Source of the DNA: Clostridia bacterium
Lineage (GTDB): Bacteria; Bacillota; Clostridia; UMGS1883
Direction: 5' to 3'
Length of the DNA: 6,487 bases
NCBI GenBank assembly: GCA_900768005.1
Contig: CAAGBE010000045.1
Coordinates: 1-6,487, forward strand
The position numbers and the translations under genes were made by a program. Below the pieces are notes generated by a model. It made no database searches and had not been told where the DNA came from. It saw only the letters and a program-made list of their open reading frames with translations. Shown here piece by piece: positions 1 through 5,884 of this stretch (position 1 is its first letter; the number at the start of each line of letters is the position of its first letter).

Positions 1-272
1 GTACGCATTACACCGTCGGTGATTCCGTAAATTCTCTCAAGTTCCTTGGGGAATTCAGGGTTTGATGCGAAGTTCACAAGAACGTAGTAACCTTCTGTCT
101 TGAAATCGATAGGATATGCAAGCTTTCTCTTGCCCCATACATCTACGCTTTCTACAGTTCCGTTGTCAGCAATGAGCTTCTGGAACTTTTCGGTAAGAGC
201 TGTAAGCTTTTCCTCCTCAAGTGCGCAGTCAAGAACAAAAATGGTCTCATACTTGTTGATAATTTCAGCCAT
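1..272 (-). CDS. rpsF: 30S ribosomal protein S6 (3' end beyond window)
   Basis: S6 is a small-subunit ribosomal protein that pairs with S18 on the central domain of 16S rRNA. Reading leftward from ATG at 272-270, 90 residues are visible, starting MAEIINKYETIFVLD. They include the family hallmark WGKRKLAYPI at residues 46-55, followed by the GYY strand at 61-63. This fits the single ferredoxin-like S6 domain of roughly 95 residues, so only a few C-terminal residues should lie beyond the left edge. The start is fixed by a strong Shine-Dalgarno, AGGAGGTG read on the minus strand at 279-286, about 6 bases before the ATG. In most Bacillota ssb and rpsR follow rpsF; they would lie off the window. 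Expression is driven by the promoter at 348-376, and the leader at 273-341 has a candidate S6:S18 autoregulatory hairpin. Nothing is odd in the protein itself. Confidence 0.97.
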   Translation of the reverse strand, partial: MAEIINKYETIFVLDCALEEEKLTALTEKFQKLIADNGTVESVDVWGKRKLAYPIDFKTEGYYVLVNFASNPEFPKELERIYGITDGVMR

Positions 273-341
273 TTTCTACACCTCCTTCTGGTCTTTGGCC
301 TCGGGCGGTCCCGAAGCAAGGATAGCATTTCATTAAAATGC
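273..341 (-). promoter_or_regulatory. Structured rpsF leader, candidate S6:S18-binding element
   Basis: This is the predicted 5' untranslated region of rpsF, starting about 7 bases after the -10 box. Seen in the sequence, reading the minus strand: a 9-bp hairpin (ATAGCATTT/AAATGCTAT, 322-330 with 336-344) whose outer bases reach past the predicted start. It is followed by a 7-bp stem CUUCGGG/CCCGAGG at 299-316 closed by an ACCG loop. UCCUU at 322-318 can pair with AAGGA of the Shine-Dalgarno (287-283), enclosing the second stem. Bacterial rpsF leaders are known to bind the S6:S18 complex through a stem that exposes CCG and mimics its 16S rRNA site. The assignment here rests on position, the exposed CCG and possible Shine-Dalgarno pairing. 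I have not folded it or aligned it to a covariance model. Confidence 0.5.
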
Positions 342-347
342 TATGCT

Positions 348-376
348 ATTATATACTCTCCAAAGGGAATTGTCAA
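348..376 (-). promoter_or_regulatory. rpsF promoter, perfect sigma-A consensus
   Basis: Read on the minus strand, -35 TTGACA (376-371) and -10 TATAAT (353-348) are separated by exactly 17 bases, the ideal vegetative promoter. The predicted start is near 341, which gives a leader of about 69 bases before rpsF. The -35 box forms one arm of a 9-bp inverted repeat (368-376 and 385-393). Confidence 0.9.
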
Positions 377-393
377 GAGATTTTTTGACAATT
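368..393. repeat. 9-bp inverted repeat over the rpsF -35 box
   Basis: AATTGTCAA at 368-376 and TTGACAATT at 385-393 are perfect inverted repeats with an 8-base spacer. One arm contains the -35 hexamer of the rpsF promoter. The repeat could be an operator, a weak secondary hairpin behind the rpmB terminator, or chance in AT-rich DNA. The sequence alone does not decide. Confidence 0.45.
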
Positions 394-409
394 TATCTCC
401 TTTAAATTC

Positions 410-440
410 AAAAAGGTAGTACGCAAAAGCGTACTACCTC
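410..440 (-). terminator. Intrinsic terminator of rpmB
   Basis: A perfect 11-bp stem, AGGTAGTACGC (414-424) with GCGTACTACCT (429-439), has a four-base loop. On the minus strand it is followed by a run of five T (414-410). It lies about 30 bases past the rpmB stop and before the rpsF promoter, so it should make rpmB a single-gene transcript. Confidence 0.9.
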
Positions 441-469
441 AGTTTGTTCCGATTATGATACGAGAGAAA

Positions 470-658
470 TCAGATAGCTCTTACAACTTTTCCGCTTCTC
501 AGGCAACGGGAGCAAACGTGGATTGTCTTGGGAGAACCGTTAACAACAGCCTTTACAGTTTTGATGTTGGGCTTCCAAGCACGATTGGATCTTCTGTGAG
601 AGTGGCTTACCTTAATACCAAAAGTAACACCCTTACCGCATACATCACATTTAGCCAT
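470..658 (-). CDS. rpmB: 50S ribosomal protein L28
   Basis: L28 is a small basic protein of the large ribosomal subunit. The 62-residue product begins MAKCDVCGKG and contains the family features SHSHRRSNRAWKPN (residues 18-31) and KTIHVCSRCLRSGKV (44-58). The pairs C4-x2-C7 and C49-x2-C52 form an intact four-cysteine zinc ribbon, so this is the zinc-binding form of L28. The reading frame stays open further upstream to 745, but ATG 658-656 is chosen. It is preceded by a strong Shine-Dalgarno (AAGGAGGG on the minus strand, 674-667), it matches the family N-terminus, and the upstream extension would cross the promoter. The gene is monocistronic, with its own promoter (717-745) and terminator (410-440), and is divergent from polA. 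Confidence 0.97.
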   Translation of the reverse strand: MAKCDVCGKGVTFGIKVSHSHRRSNRAWKPNIKTVKAVVNGSPKTIHVCSRCLRSGKVVRAI

Positions 659-677
659 ATCTATTTCCCTCCTTAGG

Positions 678-696
678 AATACTTCAAAATACTTCA
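678..696. repeat. 9-bp direct repeat in the rpmB leader
   Basis: AATACTTCA occurs at 678-686 and again at 688-696, ten bases apart, just upstream of the rpmB Shine-Dalgarno and inside the predicted roughly 52-base leader. A role in translation control is possible but unsupported. Confidence 0.4.
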
Positions 697-716
697 TTTC
701 ATAACGCGCATAGGTT

Positions 717-764
717 ATTCTAACAGATAAAAAACAAAAATGCAAGCATTTTTTTTATTTTTTT
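717..764 (-). promoter_or_regulatory. rpmB promoter with A-tract upstream element
   Basis: Read on the minus strand, -35 TTGCAT (745-740) is followed after 17 bases by -10 TAGAAT (722-717). The predicted start is near 710. Immediately upstream of the -35 lies an almost unbroken A run (764-749), as in UP elements of strong ribosomal promoters. The core CTTGCATTTT is shared with the rpsT promoter. Confidence 0.8.
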
Positions 765-805
765 CAAATTTCTTCCCCAAAGAGGATACTGAATCTTTTT
801 TATCC

Positions 806-833
806 TTGATTTTTTTGCCATTTATAGTATAAT
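806..833 (+). promoter_or_regulatory. polA operon promoter
   Basis: TTGATT (806-811) and TATAAT (828-833) are separated by 16 bases, with a predicted start near 840 and a short AT-rich leader before the polA ribosome binding site AAGGAAG (854-860). The -10 is perfect and the -35 is moderate. It is divergent from the rpmB promoter, with about 60 bases between the two -35 boxes. Confidence 0.75.
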
Positions 834-867
834 AATTAATATATATTTTATATAAGGAAGTAAGAAA

Positions 868-3363
868 ATGAAAAATCTTATTATCATTGACGGCAACAGT
901 ATCGTAAACCGTGCATATTATGGGGTTAGGCCTCTCTCCACAAAGACTGGGATTCCCACAAATGCCATATTCGGGTTTATGAATATAATGCTTAAATACA
1001 TCGATGAATATAAGCCCGACTACCTCTGTGTGGCTTTCGACCTGAAAGCACCTACTTTCCGACATAAAATGTACGACCAGTACAAGGCGCAGCGCAAAGG
1101 GATGCCCGACGATCTTGCCGAGCAGATGCCTCACCTTAAAGAGATTCTTTCTGCAATGAATATTCTTCAGCTTTCCTTAGAGGGATACGAGGCAGACGAT
1201 ATTATAGGTACTGTCAGCAGGATATGTGATGAGAACGAGCTTCGTTGTAATATTGTTACAGGTGACAAGGATGACCTTCAGCTTGCAAGCAGTAACACAA
1301 GGGTACTTCTTACTACCACAAGAATGGGGCAAACCACCACAGAAGAACTGGATGAAAAGGGTGTATTTGAAAAATACGGAGTAACTCCAGAAGAGTTTAT
1401 TTCCGTAAAAGCACTTATGGGTGATTCCTCCGACAACATCCCCGGAGTAAAAGGAATCGGTGAAAAAACAGCGTTTGACCTTCTTTCTTACTTCCATTCC
1501 CTTGACAATATGTACGAAAGCATCGAAGATGACCATATAAAAAAGGCGGCAAGGGAAAAGCTTATTGCAGGAAAAGAGGATGCTTACCTCTGTTTGAAGC
1601 TTTGCACAATAGACAAAAATGTTCCCATTGATTTTAAGATTGAGGACGCATTATATAAAGAAGCAGACAATCTTGCTCTCTCTAAAAAATTGGAAGAGCT
1701 GGAGCTTCGTAAAATAGCAGAAAGGTTGTGCACCCCCGTAGAGGCAGAGCTTCCCAAGGAGGAAACACTCCCTGCCACAACAGAAATAATTGAAAAGTGC
1801 AAGAGCGAGGATTCTTTCTATTTTATAATGGAAGAAAACCTTGTACAGTTTATTTTGGGCGGCAAACCTTATTATGCAGAGCCGTTACTTTTAAAAGAGA
1901 TTCTTGAGGATGAAAGCATTTCAAAATACACCCACGAATACAAAAAGGTTAAACACGCATTAGCTTCCCTTGGAATAAATCTTTGCGGTAGTTTTTATGA
2001 CAGCGAAATTGCAGAATACATCATTGACCCCACAAGGAACGAATATAATATAAATGAAATTTTCACAGCATATTCGCTTCCCTTATCTGTATCCTCTATG
2101 CCTGCTCTTTATGAAAAGCAGATTGCAAAGCTCGGTGAAAGAGACCAGCTTTCCCTTCTTAACGATATAGAGCTTCCTCTTGAAAATGTTCTGCATGATA
2201 TGGAAGTGGCAGGATTCAAGATTGACAGAGAAGAGCTTGAACGCTTTGCAAAGATGCTGGGCGAAAGAATATCCGCACTTGAAAGTGCCATATACTTTAT
2301 GGCTGGGGAAGAAATAAACATAAACTCCACCAAACAGCTTGGCAAACTGTTGTTTGAGGATATGGGGCTTCCCGTAATAAAAAAGACAAAAACAGGATAT
2401 TCCACGGATTCTTCAGTTTTGGAGAAGCTTCGTGGAAAACACGAAATTATTGATTTAATTATTGAGTATCGCCACCTCGCAAAGCTGAAATCCACCTATG
2501 CAGATGCCTTTCTCCCCCTCCTTGATGATGAGGGCAGAATACGCTCCACCCTCAAGCAGACTGTTACTGCAACGGGCAGAATAAGCTCTGCCGAGCCGAA
2601 TCTTCAGAACATTCCCGTGAGAACCGAAATAGGCAGAGAAATCCGCAAAATGTTTGTTGCAAAGGACGGACATCTGCTTGTCGGTGCCGATTATTCACAG
2701 ATTGAGCTTCGTGTTCTTGCCCATATGTCAAAGGACAAAGTTATGCAGGATGCATTCATAAATGATGATGACATCCACACCATAACGGCAACGCAGGTTT
2801 TCAATGTCCCCGATTTCCTTGTAACTGATGATATGCGTTCCCGTGCAAAGACGGTAAACTTTGGTATAATCTACGGACAGAGTGAATTTTCACTTGCAGG
2901 CGAGCTGAAAATCAGCCGTAAGGAAGCAAAGGAATATATTGACAGCTATTTTGCCCATTATAGCGGTGTTAAGAATTATATGGGCTCTACCATTGAAAAG
3001 GCAAAAGAGGACGGATTTGTAACAACGGTATTTGGCAGAAGAAGATACATTCCAGAGCTTCAGGCAAAGAATTTCAATCTCCGTTCATTCGGTGAACGTG
3101 CCGCTATGAATGCACCCATTCAGGGAACGGCGGCAGATATAATTAAAATCGCAATGGTTAAGGTGTACGATGCACTTAGGGAAAAATGTCCCGAGGCAAA
3201 GCTGATTCTCCAGGTGCACGACGAACTTATATGTGAAGTGCCTGAAAATCAGGCAGAAACCGTTGCACGGATATTAAAAGAAGAAATGGAAAATGCGGTT
3301 AAATTATCCGTACCCCTCCGTGCTGATGTAAAAATCGGAAAGAGTTGGTTTGACACAAAATGA
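868..3363 (+). CDS. polA: DNA polymerase I, proofreading domain inactive
   Basis: PolA removes RNA primers and fills gaps in replication and repair. The 831-residue protein has the length of Taq polymerase. Residues 1 to about 290 form a complete 5'-3' nuclease: D8 (IDGNS), D58, GYEADD 106-111, TGDKDD 131-136, and the helix-hairpin-helix GDSSDNIPGVKGIGEKTA at 185-202. Residues about 300-430 occupy the 3'-5' exonuclease position but lack the metal-binding acidic residues. DSFYFIMEEN stands where DxE is expected, and the later Asp motifs are absent, so it should not proofread. Residues about 435-831 are the polymerase: motif A DYSQIELR with D608, the O-helix RSRAKTVNFGIIYG (657-670) with K661, F665 and Y669, and motif C VHDE with D785. 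F665 is the usual residue. It is first in an operon with coaE, whose ribosome binding site overlaps the polA stop. Confidence 0.98.
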   Translation: MKNLIIIDGNSIVNRAYYGVRPLSTKTGIPTNAIFGFMNIMLKYIDEYKPDYLCVAFDLKAPTFRHKMYDQYKAQRKGMPDDLAEQMPHLKEILSAMNILQLSLEGYEADDIIGTVSRICDENELRCNIVTGDKDDLQLASSNTRVLLTTTRMGQTTTEELDEKGVFEKYGVTPEEFISVKALMGDSSDNIPGVKGIGEKTAFDLLSYFHSLDNMYESIEDDHIKKAAREKLIAGKEDAYLCLKLCTIDKNVPIDFKIEDALYKEADNLALSKKLEELELRKIAERLCTPVEAELPKEETLPATTEIIEKCKSEDSFYFIMEENLVQFILGGKPYYAEPLLLKEILEDESISKYTHEYKKVKHALASLGINLCGSFYDSEIAEYIIDPTRNEYNINEIFTAYSLPLSVSSMPALYEKQIAKLGERDQLSLLNDIELPLENVLHDMEVAGFKIDREELERFAKMLGERISALESAIYFMAGEEININSTKQLGKLLFEDMGLPVIKKTKTGYSTDSSVLEKLRGKHEIIDLIIEYRHLAKLKSTYADAFLPLLDDEGRIRSTLKQTVTATGRISSAEPNLQNIPVRTEIGREIRKMFVAKDGHLLVGADYSQIELRVLAHMSKDKVMQDAFINDDDIHTITATQVFNVPDFLVTDDMRSRAKTVNFGIIYGQSEFSLAGELKISRKEAKEYIDSYFAHYSGVKNYMGSTIEKAKEDGFVTTVFGRRRYIPELQAKNFNLRSFGERAAMNAPIQGTAADIIKIAMVKVYDALREKCPEAKLILQVHDELICEVPENQAETVARILKEEMENAVKLSVPLRADVKIGKSWFDTK

Positions 3364-3376
3364 AAGGAAGTTTCCT

Positions 3377-3961
3377 ATGAAAATGCTCATTGGTCTTACA
3401 GGAAGAACAGGCAGCGGAAAATCAAGTGCCGCGAAAATATTTGAGTCACTTGGGGCCTTTGTAGCAGATTGTGATAAGATTGCACACGAGGTCCTCCGTG
3501 ATGAAAAAGTCAAGCAGGAATTGTGCGTTTTGTTTTCTCCTGACATTCTTGACAAAAGCGGTGAAATTGACAGAAAGGCACTTGGAAGCATAGTCTTTTC
3601 TGATAAAAAGAAACTTGCACAACTCAACGGAGTTGTTCACGGTGCTATTGTGAAAAAATGCCTTGAACTGTGCGAAAGCTCGGGCAAGGACATATGCCTG
3701 ATGGACGGCTCTGAACTAGAGTCAAGCGGCGCAGATAAGCTATGCAGACACATTATAGTTATTACTGCAGATGAAGAAACCCGTCTCAGGCGAATTATGA
3801 CACGGGATAATATTGACAGAGAATCTGCACTAAGGAGAATAAAGGCACAGAGCGATTACTCGAAAGAGGCAATTGTTATAGGCAACAGCCAAAGCAAGGA
3901 AGCTCTTACCAAAAAAATAGTTTCCCTATATAATCAGTTTTTGGGAGAAATCAATGAGTAA
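3377..3961 (+). CDS. coaE: Dephospho-CoA kinase
   Basis: CoaE phosphorylates the 3'-hydroxyl of dephospho-CoA with ATP, the last step of coenzyme A synthesis, in the cytoplasm. The 194-residue product has the P-loop GRTGSGKS (residues 9-16), the DCDKIAHEV motif (31-39), the LNGVVH segment (83-88), and the arginine-rich lid RLRRIMTRDNIDRESALRRIKAQ (136-158). It also has the C-terminal IVIGNSQSKEAL motif (167-177). The normal DAPLLFE segment reads DGSELESSG here (110-118) and the usual HP after LN is HG, so the sequence is somewhat divergent, but the fold and key residues fit CoaE. ATG 3377 is chosen over an upstream ATG at 3350. It has a good Shine-Dalgarno (AAAGGAAG, 3363-3370) and the family N-terminus, while the longer form would start inside polA. 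Its end overlaps the next gene by 8 bases, so translation is probably coupled. Confidence 0.93.
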   Translation: MKMLIGLTGRTGSGKSSAAKIFESLGAFVADCDKIAHEVLRDEKVKQELCVLFSPDILDKSGEIDRKALGSIVFSDKKKLAQLNGVVHGAIVKKCLELCESSGKDICLMDGSELESSGADKLCRHIIVITADEETRLRRIMTRDNIDRESALRRIKAQSDYSKEAIVIGNSQSKEALTKKIVSLYNQFLGEINE

Positions 3962-4490
3962 AAAATATTTAAGGCTGTTATCTGCCGTCATATGCATAGC
4001 ATTGATTATCTGCATTTCCTTTTCAGTGCTGAGAAAGCTGTTTCCTACCCCCTATCAGGACACCATAGACAAATATTGCAAAAAATATTCTGTGGATGAA
4101 TGGATTGTAACTGCACTTATAAAAGCGGAGAGCAACTTCAATGAGGATGCTGTAAGCCATGCAGGTGCAAAGGGTATTATGCAGATAACTGACGAGACAT
4201 TCTCATTCTGCAGGGAAAATACAGATATTAAAAGTCCCGATATTTTCAGTCCCGATGCAAACATTCACGCAGGTGTGTGGTATCTTTCTTATCTTATAAA
4301 GAAATACGACGGCAATACACAAAACGCATTTGCGGCATATAATGCAGGAATGGGAAATGTAGACAAATGGCTTAGAGACACAAGATATTCCTCTGACGGT
4401 AAGACCCTGAAAGAAATTCCATTTTCTGAAACGGTACGCTATACAGAAAAAATTAACAGATATAAAATTATTTACAACATACTTTACTGA
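3954..4490 (+). CDS. Membrane-anchored lytic transglycosylase (SLT/GH23)
   Basis: The enzyme cleaves the MurNAc-GlcNAc bond of peptidoglycan to give 1,6-anhydro ends, acting outside the membrane. It has 178 residues. A basic start and one hydrophobic segment (about 7-26) form an uncleaved anchor or signal. The SLT domain follows: catalytic E59 in ALIKAES (54-60), then GAKGIMQI (71-78), AAYNAG (127-132) and ETVRYTEKI (159-167), the classic family motifs in order. This is the short, single-domain Slt type of Gram-positive bacteria with no LysM or other wall-binding domain. ATG 3954 overlaps the coaE stop by 8 bases and has a GGGAGA site at 3943-3948. The polA-coaE-transglycosylase order recurs in Clostridia, from memory. 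Its physiological role (growth, sporulation or secretion) cannot be told. Confidence 0.92.
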   Translation: MSKKYLRLLSAVICIALIICISFSVLRKLFPTPYQDTIDKYCKKYSVDEWIVTALIKAESNFNEDAVSHAGAKGIMQITDETFSFCRENTDIKSPDIFSPDANIHAGVWYLSYLIKKYDGNTQNAFAAYNAGMGNVDKWLRDTRYSSDGKTLKEIPFSETVRYTEKINRYKIIYNILY

Positions 4491-4509
4491 CTAGCCGAAG
4501 GAGATACAG

Positions 4510-4657
4510 ATGAAAAAAATTCTTTCAATTTTAAATAGGTACAGAAGCAATATCACTATGTGATAATTTCACAGACACGGATGCTCTTATAATAATGGAA
4601 AACGGAGAAGTTATTACAACGAAAAACTCCAAAGAAAAGTACAAATTAAAAAAATAA
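4510..4657 (+). pseudogene. Short ORF with intact ribosome binding site, apparently frameshifted or decayed
   Basis: Twenty bases after the transglycosylase stop, a strong Shine-Dalgarno (AAGGAG, 4498-4503) precedes ATG 4510 at ideal spacing. That frame gives only MKKILSILNRYRSNITM before TGA at 4561. The frame one base over is open from 4535 to TAA 4655-4657. It reads GTEAISLCDNFTDTDALIIM followed by ENGEVITTKNSKEKYKLKK, which looks like real coding sequence. Joined by a +1 shift near the AGG codon at 4537-4539, the product would be about 48 residues. The MKKILSIL start resembles a signal peptide that has lost its hydrophobic core, so an internal deletion of a small secreted or lipoprotein gene is the simplest reading. 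I do not recognise the family. Alternatives are a sequencing indel, programmed +1 frameshifting, or translation from ATG 4595 as a 20-residue peptide. Confidence 0.5.
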
Positions 4658-4676
4658 AATTTTTGGCAAAAAAAAC

Positions 4677-4705
4677 TTGCATTTTGAAATAATGTATGCT
4701 ATAAT
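4677..4705 (+). promoter_or_regulatory. rpsT promoter, extended -10
   Basis: TTGCAT (4677-4682) and TATAAT (4700-4705) are 17 bases apart, with TG at 4697-4698 giving a full extended -10. A-tracts at 4648-4676 lie just upstream. The predicted start is near 4712, about 30 bases before the rpsT ATG. The repeat TGCATTTTG (4678-4686 and 4705-4713) covers both the -35 and the region leading into the start site. Confidence 0.9.
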
Positions 4706-4742
4706 GCATTTTGTTCCATAATGTGTTGGAGGTGAAAATATA

Positions 4743-5006
4743 ATGCCTAACATTAAATCAGCTAAGAAGAGAGTTCTCGTTATCGAGAAGAAGACTCTTG
4801 AAAATCGTATGGTTAAATCAGCTATCAAGACAGAGCTTAAGAAGTTTGAAGCAGCTGTTAGCGAAGGAAATAAGGCTTCCGCTCAGGAGCTTTTTGCTGT
4901 TTGCGTTAAGAAGCTTGACCAGGCTGCTGCTAAGGGTGTGTACCACAAGAACACAGTTAGCCGTAAGAAGAGCCAGCTTTCCAAGGCACTCGCTGCACTT
5001 GCATAA
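4743..5006 (+). CDS. rpsT: 30S ribosomal protein S20
   Basis: S20 is a primary binder of 16S rRNA in the small subunit and folds as a helical bundle. The 87-residue, lysine-rich product begins MPNIKSAKKRV and ends with the conserved segment KGVYHKNTVSRKKSQLSKAL (64-83). The length is normal for the family. ATG 4743 is preceded by GGAGGTG (4728-4734) at 8 bases. Its own strong promoter separates it functionally from the polA-coaE-transglycosylase operon. No hairpin terminator is visible between that operon and rpsT, so some read-through from polA is possible. It converges on coaX, with two terminator structures between. Confidence 0.97.
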   Translation: MPNIKSAKKRVLVIEKKTLENRMVKSAIKTELKKFEAAVSEGNKASAQELFAVCVKKLDQAAAKGVYHKNTVSRKKSQLSKALAALA

Positions 5007-5032
5007 TTAGTTTTTCTATGATTGCTTGAATT

Positions 5033-5064
5033 AGAGTATGGACATTGTGTGCATACTCTTTTTT
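5033..5064 (+). terminator. Intrinsic terminator of rpsT
   Basis: An 8-bp stem, AGAGTATG (5033-5040) with CATACTCT (5052-5059), an 11-base loop and a run of six T (5059-5064) lie 26 bases past the rpsT stop. The stem is modest in GC, and a second, stronger structure follows directly. Confidence 0.8.
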
Positions 5065-5072
5065 GACGTTAT

Positions 5073-5130
5073 AAAATAAATAACACAAAACGGTATCCGA
5101 ATTCGGATACCGTTTTGTGTTATTTATTTT
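5073..5130. terminator. 58-bp perfect palindrome, bidirectional terminator between rpsT and coaX
   Basis: All 29 base pairs of this inverted repeat match, centred on GAATTC at 5099-5104. The GC-rich core CGGTATCCG/CGGATACCG, with an AATT loop, is flanked by A4 on one side and T4 on the other on both strands, the standard form of a bidirectional intrinsic terminator. The right arm includes the coaX stop codon (5120-5122) and two codons before it. The perfect pairing extends about 16 bp beyond the core, through AT-rich sequence. Confidence 0.85.
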
Positions 5131-5884
5131 TCTTGTATATTAACATTAAACCTTTAAGAAGCAAGTCCTCATCAACTATTATCTCTCTCCTGCAAAGAGG
5201 TACGATAACCTTTGCAAGTCCGCCCGTTGCAATCACGGTGCATTTTTCGCCAAGTTCTTCCTCATAGCGGTCAACTATTCCCTCTATCGCACCTGCGTTT
5301 CCGTAGAGGATACCGCTTTTGATAGAATCTACTGTATTGCTTCCTATCATTTTTTTCGGTTTTTCAAAGGCAACCTTGGGAAGCTGGGATGTTCTGCCTA
5401 TAAGAGCATCGTGAGAAACCGCCACACCGGGAAGTATTGCACCGCCTAAAAATTGCTTTTTCTTGTCAATAACCGAAACAGTGGTTGCCGTTCCCATATC
5501 AATAATAATCTGCGTGAGGGGGTATTCCTCAATTCCTGCAACTGCATCTACTACAAGGTCACTTCCAAGCTGTGCTGGATTATCAATCACAATACTGATT
5601 CCAGTTTTGACCCCCGGACCTACTACCATTACCGAAATACCGCAGAGGTTTTCTACCGCATCCCTGACAACATTTGTCACAGACGGCACAACAGAGGATA
5701 TTATAGCACCTTCCACCTTTTTGTAGTCAATGCCATACATATCAAAAGCAGTTTTAAAAAGCACAGAATATTCAAGCTTTGTAGCACGGTGAGCTGTTGA
5801 AAGACGTTCTCTGAAAAGAATATCCTTTCCGTCAACCAAGCCTGCTACTATATTTGTGTTACCTATATCTATTACTAAAATCAT
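5120..5884 (-). CDS. coaX: Type III pantothenate kinase
   Basis: CoaX phosphorylates pantothenate to 4'-phosphopantothenate, the first committed step of coenzyme A synthesis. The type III enzyme belongs to the ASKHA (actin-like) superfamily, needs a monovalent cation, and is not feedback-inhibited by CoA. The 254-residue protein has normal length. It carries the first phosphate motif DIGNTNIVAGL (6-16), the pantothenate-site region GPGVKTGI (89-96), DNPAQLGSDLVVDAVAG (101-117) with catalytic D109, the second phosphate motif IDMGTATT (128-135), and ATGGLAK (219-225) near the adenosine site. The position after D109 is Leu instead of the common Arg, a variant I believe is frequent in Clostridia. 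ATG 5884 overlaps the TGA of the upstream transporter gene as ATGA. An AAGGTGG site lies 10 bases upstream, so the two are probably translationally coupled. Confidence 0.96.
   Translation of the reverse strand: MILVIDIGNTNIVAGLVDGKDILFRERLSTAHRATKLEYSVLFKTAFDMYGIDYKKVEGAIISSVVPSVTNVVRDAVENLCGISVMVVGPGVKTGISIVIDNPAQLGSDLVVDAVAGIEEYPLTQIIIDMGTATTVSVIDKKKQFLGGAILPGVAVSHDALIGRTSQLPKVAFEKPKKMIGSNTVDSIKSGILYGNAGAIEGIVDRYEEELGEKCTVIATGGLAKVIVPLCRREIIVDEDLLLKGLMLIYKKNK

Noticed and set aside
385..413. TTGACA on the plus strand as a second promoter
   Set aside because: There is no acceptable -10 at 16-18 bases, and the transcript would run straight through the rpmB terminator hairpin and antisense to rpmB.
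739..764. AATGCAAGCATT followed by T-runs as a plus-strand terminator
   Set aside because: The stem is only about 4-5 bp, no gene lies upstream on that strand, and the sequence is explained as the rpmB -35 and upstream A-tract.
715..1134. 139-residue minus-strand frame overlapping the start of polA
   Set aside because: It runs antisense through the conserved PolA nuclease motifs and the rpmB/polA promoters, has low-complexity lysine and phenylalanine runs, and matches no family.
3350..3376. Upstream ATG for coaE adding nine residues
   Set aside because: It would begin inside polA without a Shine-Dalgarno. ATG 3377 has a strong one and fits the family N-terminus.
4530..4538. Slippery heptamer T TTA AAT in the short ORF as a programmed -1 frameshift
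   Set aside because: It is in the correct register, but the -1 frame meets TAG immediately (4536-4538). The plausible downstream frame needs a +1 shift.
5453..5800. Plus-strand frames inside coaX
   Set aside because: They are shadows of coaX, which has full-length family motifs. They have no convincing ribosome binding site or recognisable domain.
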